Assembly (NCBI GenBank): GCA_049724395.1
Contig: JAUGWO010000071.1
Span: 55,330 to 119,329, forward strand
Direction of reading: 5' to 3'
DNA: 64,000 bases
Source of the DNA: Spongospora subterranea f. sp. subterranea
Lineage: Eukaryota > Endomyxa: Phytomyxea > Phytomyxea > Plasmodiophorida
The notes under the pieces are model-generated. The model did no database searches. It saw only the letters and a list, made by a program, of their open reading frames with translations, and was not told the DNA's origin. A program made the translations under genes and the position numbers. Below are positions 57,051 to 64,000 of this stretch, piece after piece; within the stretch, counting starts at the first letter, position 1; each line of letters begins with the position of its first letter.

Positions 57051-57337
57051 GAGCTATATAACCAAGTGGTTCTCAGGTCGCGTGTTCAATTCCTCTAATG
57101 TCCACAGCATTTTTGGGGTCGCTCGCGGCTTACATGTAACCGGCATGGGGGTTGCCTTATATACCCTTTCGTGGGCTGACTTCCCCGCCTGACTGGAGTT
57201 CTTCGTCTCTCTCTCTCTCTTTCTTCGTCTCTCTCCTCTTTGTTCGTCTCTCTTCTCTTTGTTCACCTGTCAGAGTTGAGGAAGTCGCACGGGGGCTGGA
57301 GGTCAAGGTGGTCTACTCCTAAACAGGGGGATACTGT

Positions 57338-57877
57338 GGCCTTGTGCCATCATAGTACCTTTTGGGTCAGTTGGGTAACTGTGTATCTCGGGCGCAGTTC
57401 CTAACAGGTAACTGTGTATCTCGGGCGCAGTTCCTAACAGGTAACTGTGTATCTCGGGCGCAGTTCCTAACAGGTAACTGTGTATCTCGGGCGCAGTTCC
57501 CTAAAATGTGGGCTGAATGTGTGCACATTGATGGTCAACAGAGTTGTACGCGTTCTGGAGGTCTAGGAGAATGTAGCCCCAAAGCCCTTGCTCGTCGTGC
57601 TCGTCTGGAAGGTGATGTTCTGCCTTTTCAACTGGGCGTGGGTACTCCAGGTGGTGTCGAGCCAATCGTATGGCAAACCCATCAGCAAGTCTACGGTGAC
57701 ATTGCACAAGACGGAAGCTACATTCTCCTAGACCTCCAGAACGCGTACAACTCTGTTGACCGTCGCCATCTTGCCCGCAATATGCACACACTCAGCCCAC
57801 ATTTGTTCTGTTAGGGAACTGCGCCCGAGATACACAGTTACCAACTGACCCAAAAGGTACTAAGATGGCACAAGGCC
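57338..57877. mobile_element. Fold-back element carrying a LINE-type reverse transcriptase fragment
   Basis: Outer arms match in reverse complement for more than 70 bp (ggccttgtgccat, agtaccttttgggtcagttg, aactgtgtatctcgggcgca), and homology continues inside (aatgtgggctga, gtcaacagagttgtacgcgt). The centre translates to LPFQLGVGTPGGVEPIVWQ and ILLDLQNAYNSVDRRHL, typical of the palm of non-LTR reverse transcriptases. Because the same RT segment is partly present in both arms, it reads on both strands. It is too short to be active, and the clade is not assigned. Confidence 0.7.
57374..57502 (+). repeat. 33-bp tandem repeat, almost four copies
   Basis: The unit gtaactgtgtatctcgggcg plus cagttcctaacag repeats exactly, forming part of the left arm of the fold-back element; the right arm has only one copy. 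Confidence 0.9.
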
Positions 57878-57910
57878 ATCATTCTCGGGTCCTTATCGAA
57901 ATATTGATTG

Positions 57911-58800
57911 GAAAATCCTCGGTCCTTTAGTCGTTTAAACAAGAGTACCTGTACTTGGTACACATGGTCATCGGTCGCACCCCGAACAACCAGTGGAGGA
58001 TGTACTCATGATGCCGACGAGTCAGATGATGTCGACCAGGAGCCGACAGTTTGCTCACCAGCTGATTATGATGACGGATCCATTACTGGAGCCGGACGAC
58101 ATCATCTGACTCGTCGGCATCATGAGTATCATCCTCCACTGGTTGTTCGGGGTGCGACCGATGACCATGTGTACCCAAGTACAGGTACTCTTGTTTCAAC
58201 GACTAAAGGACCGAGGATTTTCCCGTCAATATCTCTCTTCCTTCCTTCTCGCTCTTCTCTTTGCTCTTCTTCCGTCCTTCTAACTCTTCTATCCGCGCTT
58301 CCTCGACATTCCTCCCCTCACTACAGTATATAGCCCTAACAGTTTGATCGAACTACAATTGCAAGGGATGCCGCCAAGAACACTTCGGTCGCACCCCGAA
58401 CAACCAGTGGAGGATGATACTCATGATGCCGACGAGTCAGATGATGTCGACCGGAAGCCGACAGTTTGCTCACCAGCTGATTATGATGACGGATCCATTA
58501 CTGGAGCCGGACGACATCATCTGACTCGTCGGCATCATGAGTATCATCCTCCACTGGTTGTTCGGGGTGCGACCGATGACCATGTGTACCCAAGTACAGG
58601 TACTCTTGTTTCAACGACTAAAGGACCGAGGATTTTCCCATCAATATCTCTCTTCCTTCCTTCTCGCTCTTCTCTTTGCTCTTCTTCCGTCCTTCTAACT
58701 CTTCTATCCGCGCTTCCTCGACATTCCTCCCCTCACTACAGTATATAGCCCTAACAGTTTGATCGAACTACAATTGCAAGGGATGCCGCCAAGAACACTT
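57911..58800 (+). repeat. Tandem LTR/leader-derived units of about 415 bp with internal hairpin
   Basis: Two near-identical units (57972-58385 and 58386-58800) and the start of a third at 58801 repeat head to tail with only a few differences. Each unit contains arms such as cggtcgcaccccgaacaacc with the reverse complement 120-190 bp further on; in the first unit the arms extend to about 120 bp (57911-58033 and 58094-58219). The unit also holds a TATA-like tatatagccc and the first codons of the adjoining gag frame. It looks like LTR or leader sequence of the gypsy element, duplicated in tandem. Fossil. Confidence 0.65.
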
Positions 58801-61790
58801 CGGTCGCACCCCGAACAACCAGTGGAGGATGATACTCATGATGCCGACGAGTCAGATGATGTCGACCGGAAGCCGACAGTTTGCTCACCAGCTGATTATG
58901 ATGACGGATCCATTACTCTGGAGTCGCTTCATCGTCAATTGTTGCATCTCCAACAACAGCAGCTCCCTCGACAACTCGAAACCTCCGCTTGCAAAACATC
59001 GATTTCCAGTAACGCACCTCTAACTTTAGAGTCAATTTACGGGGAATTAAAGGAGCTACAACAACAACTGTCGAGACAGGAAACCCAAGAACCTTTTTTG
59101 CCTCGAACCCTAGATTTACCGAGACCGCCCACGTCAGACGGCGACGTTTCTAAGTTTTGAACATGGTCGGCCCAAGTGGAGACTACCTCAAATTTATAAC
59201 CATACGTTCGCGACCGACACACTGCGAATTGGACTTTATACAAGTCTGATGACGGGGCTGGCAGCAGATTGGCTGGTTCCCAGATTGTTGGAAAACTCGC
59301 CAATTCTCCACAATCTCGAATTATTCTTGCTGACTATCAAAGGTTCTTTTGACGATCCCCATCGTCGTCGCACTTCCGCTAGGGCCATAAGAGCGCTGAA
59401 GCAAACAAACTGTGCGACATTTACCGAATACGAAACCCAATTTCGTTTTTTTTTGCAAGGAATGTCGACTGGTCTCCTTGTGCACTCATTGATCAGTTCC
59501 GGGAAGGTTTATATGCAGACATAGATGATTATGTCAACGTCTTAGAGGATTGTGGAGCTCTTCATGCAAATTCATCCCTGGACGAAGTGGTCACCGCCGC
59601 GAGCCGCTATGTTGCTCGTCGGAAAGAGCGGCCTAATCAAGGGCATTGGACACCAGGAGTTTCATCCCGACAAGGCGGAGATGTCAAGCGTTGCGGTTAT
59701 TGTAAGCTTGAAGGTCACTACCTGCCCGCATGTCCTAAACGACCTCCGATACCACCGGGCTCGATTGCGAACAACAACCTACCCACTACACAATCATCAG
59801 GAGTAAACAAAAATTCACATTATGGCTTCCTCGTACCATGCAAAATCAGTTCCGACACATCAATCTCAACGGACGCGCTGATTGACATTGGAGCGGCATC
59901 ATCCTTCATGTCGGATCACATTTTTCAAACCTTGGGATTACAGAAGGTCGATTGCCAGATCCAATCAGAATTTTTACGTTCGACGGCACAGCTCGTACAT
60001 GCGATTTCATCTCCGAACCCATTGAAATTCAAATTTGCGGAATCTCTTGTCAACACTCTTTCTATATTCTCGATCGATCAGCATACGACATTATCTTGGG
60101 CTTCGACTGGCTTCAAGTACAGAATCCTATATATAATTGATTGGAAAGGCGGAAAGATAGAGTGGGAACCGAGGATAAGGATTATCAAAACCTCTCCGTT
60201 GTATCCTTCCTTGCATTGTCATTAGATAACATGTCCGATCAGTCCAATATGTCGATACAGACGTACCCCGACTATTATGTCGAATACTCGGACGTATTTT
60301 CTAAAGCTGACGCTGACACATTACCTCGTCATCGCCCATATGACTGCTCAATCGAATTGAGATCAGACTGTGCACCACCATTTCGACCGATCTACAGGTT
60401 GTCACCAACCGAAACGCGGGCACTGCAGGACTACCTCGTTGAAAACCTGGCAAGAGGGTTCATTAGACCATCGCGGTCACCCTGTAGTTCACCGGTCATG
60501 TTCCAGCCTAAGAAGGATAACACCCTGCGCCTTTGCGTTGACTTCCGGCGAATCAATGAAATGACGATCAAGAATCGATATCCACTTCCTTTAATCAGCG
60601 ACATCCTCTACAACGCTAGCGAAGGTTCGATCTTTTCCACGCTCGATCCCAGGGGTGCATATACTTTGGTTAGAATGAAAGAAGGACACGAGTGGAAGAC
60701 CGCTTTCAGGACCCTTTCGGGTTGTTCGAATACTTAGTCATGCCGTTTGGACTAGCAAATGCACCTGCATGTTTTCAAAACCTTTTCAGAGACATCCTCA
60801 AATAAGCTCGTGGTGATATATCTAGACGACATTCTTATATACTCCCGTTCCATACCTGAACACATTGAGCATGTTTGCATAGTTCTGGACCGGCTTCGCA
60901 CATTCAAACTATTCGCGAAAATGGAGAAATGTCTTTTCCATGTGAAGCAAGTGGAATTTCTAGGTTATTTTGTGTCTTATAACTCTCTGATGATGGATTC
61001 TAACAGAGTGGCGACGATGTTGGAATGGCCCCAACCTCAAACGGTTAAACAGGTTCAATCGTTTCTGGGTTTTGCTAATTTCTACAGAGAATTCATTGCT
61101 GATTTTTCCGGAGTAGCACTGTCTCTGTATGCACTCATTCGCAAGTCTCAAACTTTTCAATGAAACGCCGACGCCGAAGCTGCCTTTCAGCGTTTAAAGC
61201 TTGCGTTCACATCAGCACCAGTTTTCAAAACATACGACCCAGACCTCTCAATCGTAATCGAAGCCGATGCATCGGACTATGCCCTCGGGGCAATATTATC
61301 CCAGTCCCACGATGATGGCGACCACCCAATTGCTTTTTTTTTTCGCGGAAGTTGAGTTCCGCTGAATTAAATTACGAGATTTATGACCAAGAACTCATCG
61401 CCATCGTTTCCGGTTTCCAACTGGCGACATTACCTGCAACGGCGCTTTCGTGCCTATCACCGTCTGGAGCGATCATAAAAACTTAGAGTGGTTCATGTCG
61501 TCTAAAATGTTAAATCGTCGACAAGTACGGTGGGTCCATGCTTCTTTCAGAATTCACATTTCGAATCAGACACCGCGCGGGTAAATTATCTGCCAAACCT
61601 GATGTACTATCTCGTCGTCCAGATTATCAACTCATCAATCAAGATCGGGTTACGCGGGCGGATCTTGTCACTACCATCTTTGTCAATAGTCTGCTTTTTG
61701 GACGAACAACACCGCCTCCCAGTCCGGAATTATTGGAACGTTTGAAACGGCTGAGTACCCCCTTGGTACACATGGTCATCAACGGTTGAT
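58801..61790 (+). mobile_element. Ty3/gypsy (chromovirus-type) gag-pol fossil
   Basis: Parts in order: gag-like region (about 58.8-59.6 kb), CCHC zinc knuckle CGYCKLEGHYLPAC near 59.69 kb, aspartic protease DIGAASSFMSD near 59.88 kb, reverse transcriptase from about 60.3 kb (PCSSPVMFQPKKDN, LCVDFRRINEMTIKNRYPLP, VVIYLDDILIYS, VEFLGYFVS), RNase H near 61.2-61.6 kb. It is broken, with about half a dozen interruptions, and the integrase is not attached. The near-identity of the adjoining tandem units suggests insertion in relatively recent time. Fossil. Confidence 0.9.
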
Positions 61791-62230
61791 ACGGGATGTG
61801 AAGGTCCATTCCACGCTTCACGAAGTTTATGCTCATTGGTTCGATGAAGATTCGATGCAATTAGGACGTAATCGCCAATACAGATATTGATAGGAATAAC
61901 TTGTTCGGCGTTTAGATTGTGTCGTGTGTGATCGTTGACGCTGAATCGGTACATTAGATAAGTTTGAGACTTGCGAATGAGTGCATACAGAGACAGTGCT
62001 ACTCCGAGGAAAAATCAGCAATGAATTCTCGGTAGAAATTAGCAAAACCCAGAAACGATTGAACCTGTTTAACCGTTTGAGGTTGGGGCCATTCCAACAT
62101 CGTCGCCACTCTGTTAGAATCCATCATCAGAGAGTTATAAGACACAAAATAACCTAGAAATTCCACTTGCTTCACATGGGAAAGACATTTCTCCATTTTC
62201 GCGAATAGTTTGAATGTGCGAAGCCGGTCC
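61750..62230 (-). mobile_element. Inverted gypsy fragments
   Basis: In reverse orientation this stretch repeats pieces of the gypsy element already seen on the plus strand: a reverse-transcriptase segment (VEFLGYFVSYNSLMMDSN, matching about 60.95-61.1 kb) and an integrase C-terminal segment (matching about 56.75-56.95 kb). Two regions far apart in the element are abutted here. Fossil. Confidence 0.8.
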
Positions 62231-62309
62231 AGAACTATGCAAACATGCTCAATGTGTTCAGGTTATGGACAAGGTCATGTAGTCGGCGATTGTCGAGACA
62301 TTCGCCGCC

Positions 62310-62420
62310 ACAGCAACACTGGTGACATTGAAGTGCAAGTGATGTGGAGTGGATTTGAAGCCCAAGATACAACATGGGACCCATTCGAGAACCTGAAATT
62401 TGATGTTCCCGTTCTTTGAA
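62310..62420 (+). mobile_element. Chromodomain fragment of a chromovirus
   Basis: The stretch EVQVMWSGFEAQDTTWDPFE has the chromodomain pattern (V-x-W-x-G-F ... T-W-x-P-x-x-N-L) found at the C-terminus of chromovirus integrases. This places the gypsy element in that clade. Fossil fragment. Confidence 0.65.
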
Positions 62421-63493
62421 AAAATTCTGACAGGCCCGACCAGACCCGTTATCCACTTCACCCCACATGAACATGATTTAACCATTACGAAGAGGGAATG
62501 TACAGAACTGCAAATTTGTGCAGGGTCCGGCTGACTATTAGGTTGGCAATGTAAGTTTCTAGGGCTGCATTTCTGTACATTGACCCACAGCCGTATTCGC
62601 GGGTCAGAGAAGAAAACTGGCTAACTTGGGTATGGACAGTGAATTAATGGCGCTATGAATGCGACCCGGTGCCCTGGATGGTTGTGACTGTAGTGCCACA
62701 TTCACAAACCTGTAATGAGGGTTTTGTGGGTTGATTGCATCGATCCTACAAGCAATGCCTATAGCGTATCTTATCAGTAAATCAAAGTATTTAAACATTG
62801 CCTTCTTTCTTGATTTTTTATGTCTAGGTACAGGCAATCAGTCTGCCGTCAACGCCATCTATCCAGTCAGTTCCCTATAACGATTACATCTTTAAATATA
62901 TCAAGGAGAGAGAAATGTTGGAATTAAATCCGTAATTGCCTATTTGATGATTCGCTTGAGGAGCGAATTCAAGGTGATCAGCATTTTGTTGAAGCCTATC
63001 ACGATGACGATGTTTTCCCGCGCTGCTGATGAACCGTCTTTTCCTGTGATTGCCGAAACAACCGACTTTCAGACAGCAGAGTTAACAACGGTGGTTCTCG
63101 CATCCACTGGGTGTCATTCAGAGGATTACACCTTGCTCAATCTCCCTGTTGAGGACGATGAATGTTCCGTTTTACACGAAACTCAACCAGCGTCGGTGGT
63201 CGTTCGTTCATTCAACGCTTGGATCGTTGACATTTTGCAGCGATTGACATCGACAATGGGGAATACTGGATTACTGACTCAATCGAATGGAATAATCTGA
63301 TCGCGATGAGACCGGTATCGTATCGCAAATGACTCATATCGGGATCAACACGATTCAGTCGCTGTCCGTAGTGGACATGAGTCACGTAACGCAGATGGCG
63401 ATATGTATCGCCACCCAAGTTCGCCGGCATCACTTCCGATACATTCACGCATCATTTACCCTTTTGAACGAAAACGACCTCGGATAGATTGAT
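62421..63493. other. Spacer before BTB copy 3
   Basis: A plus-strand frame at 62944-63300 (118 codons) is unrecognised. The last 130 bp loosely resemble the region upstream of BTB copy 1 (gacatgagtcacgt, agatggcga). No gene supported. Confidence 0.4.
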
Positions 63494-64000
63494 TTGGTTT
63501 CGATGGCGACCGACATGAAAAACGCATTGGAGGCGTTATTCAATAACGAATCAACAAGTGATTTAGTTGTCTGTTTATCTGAAGGGGTCAAGTTCTATGT
63601 GCACAAAGCGGTGATGATGCCGACCTGCGTGATGATTGAACAATGTGTGAAATGGCCCCAGGACGTTGCCGATAACGGATCGGGATCACAGCACAATGTG
63701 ATATCGTATTACTAAGGAATACACAATACCAGAGGCGTTTAAACCTGATCAACCTTCACCTGATGACGCCAATCGCCTGTTCGGCCTGTTCCTTCGAACA
63801 GTTTCCGGTCTAGTACAGCCATCGGAATATCAGTCTGTTCAGGACGTGTTCTCAGTTCTGGATGTAATACTGGCAACGCGTAATCGCAACCTTGTCAAAG
63901 GCCTGCAAAATTGACCTGGTCAATCGGATCGTGATGGATCCGTCGAACGTTCTTGATTTGATATTGTTCTGTCGTAAATATAACCCCTTTGAGGATTTGT
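63494..64000 (+). pseudogene. BTB/POZ family copy 3, broken, runs off the window
   Basis: Homologous to copies 1 and 2 from VSMATDMKNALEALFNNES onward. The first codons of the family (ATGAGCGCAGAC) are missing, so translation would have to begin at a later ATG. After DNGSGS a four-base loss relative to the other copies shifts the frame and a stop follows at about 63713. Similarity continues downstream (ttcctt-cgaacagtttccggtctag, caatgtg-type segments) to the window end with further small indels. It is most likely a decayed third paralogue of this lineage-specific family. Confidence 0.75.

Noticed and set aside
57060-57100. Possible tRNA-like B box (gtgttcaattcc) after the integrase fragment
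   Set aside because: No cloverleaf or matching acceptor stem could be drawn, so I do not call a tRNA gene.

Overview
This is a nuclear eukaryotic window. Most recognisable genes are split by short GT-AG introns, nearly all 46-81 nt, which can be placed by eye because the reading frame and the family signature resume exactly across each one. Gene content (SNF1/AMPK with a UBA-like segment and a KA1-like tail, PP2A, TBL1/Ebi, MetAP2, PWP1, WDR31, FAM227, two Sfi1-like proteins, a 7TM-RGS receptor) points to a unicellular, probably flagellated eukaryote, perhaps an opisthokont such as a zoosporic-fungus relative or unicellular holozoan. The species cannot be named from this sequence. Stops behave as in the standard code.

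Layout. 0-0.5 kb: mitochondrial ICT1-like peptide release factor (-). 0.5-4.6 kb: non-genic, with a cluster of decayed pogo/Tigger DNA transposons in both orientations. 4.7-6.3 kb: MetAP2 (-). 6.4-8.4 kb: a diverged three-copy repeat. 8.5-9.7 kb: sirtuin (-). 11.3-13 kb: coiled-coil protein and small membrane protein. 13.4-16.6 kb: SNF1/AMPK alpha and a mitochondrial carrier (+). 16.7-22.1 kb: Sfi1-like protein 1, PWP1 and a small Pro-rich protein (-). 24-29.7 kb: the 1821-residue Sfi1-like protein 2 (+). 29.7-37.7 kb: WDR31 (-), a LOTUS-like tail-anchored protein (-), FAM227 (+), PP2A catalytic subunit (+), TBL1-like (-). 39.8-46.9 kb: 7TM-RGS protein (+), coiled-coil/PH-like protein (+), an atypical small GTPase (-) and an alpha/beta hydrolase (-). 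49-64 kb: accessory region with three copies of an intronless BTB gene (two intact, one broken), long fold-back inverted repeats, a LINE fragment and the broken remains of a Ty3/gypsy chromovirus.

Themes. Sfi1-like, WDR31 and FAM227 proteins suggest a centrosome/basal-body and cilium setting, though no operon-like logic is expected. SNF1, PP2A, the RGS receptor and the small GTPase are signalling parts. The unusual features are very small exons (6, 14, 20, 21 and 32 nt), an atypical Ras-superfamily GTPase without a prenylation tail, and repeated fold-back duplications in the right-hand 13 kb. I did not find a clearly new multi-gene system; the BTB family with its fold-back neighbourhood is the most unusual block. 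All splice models are hand-made and lack transcript support.
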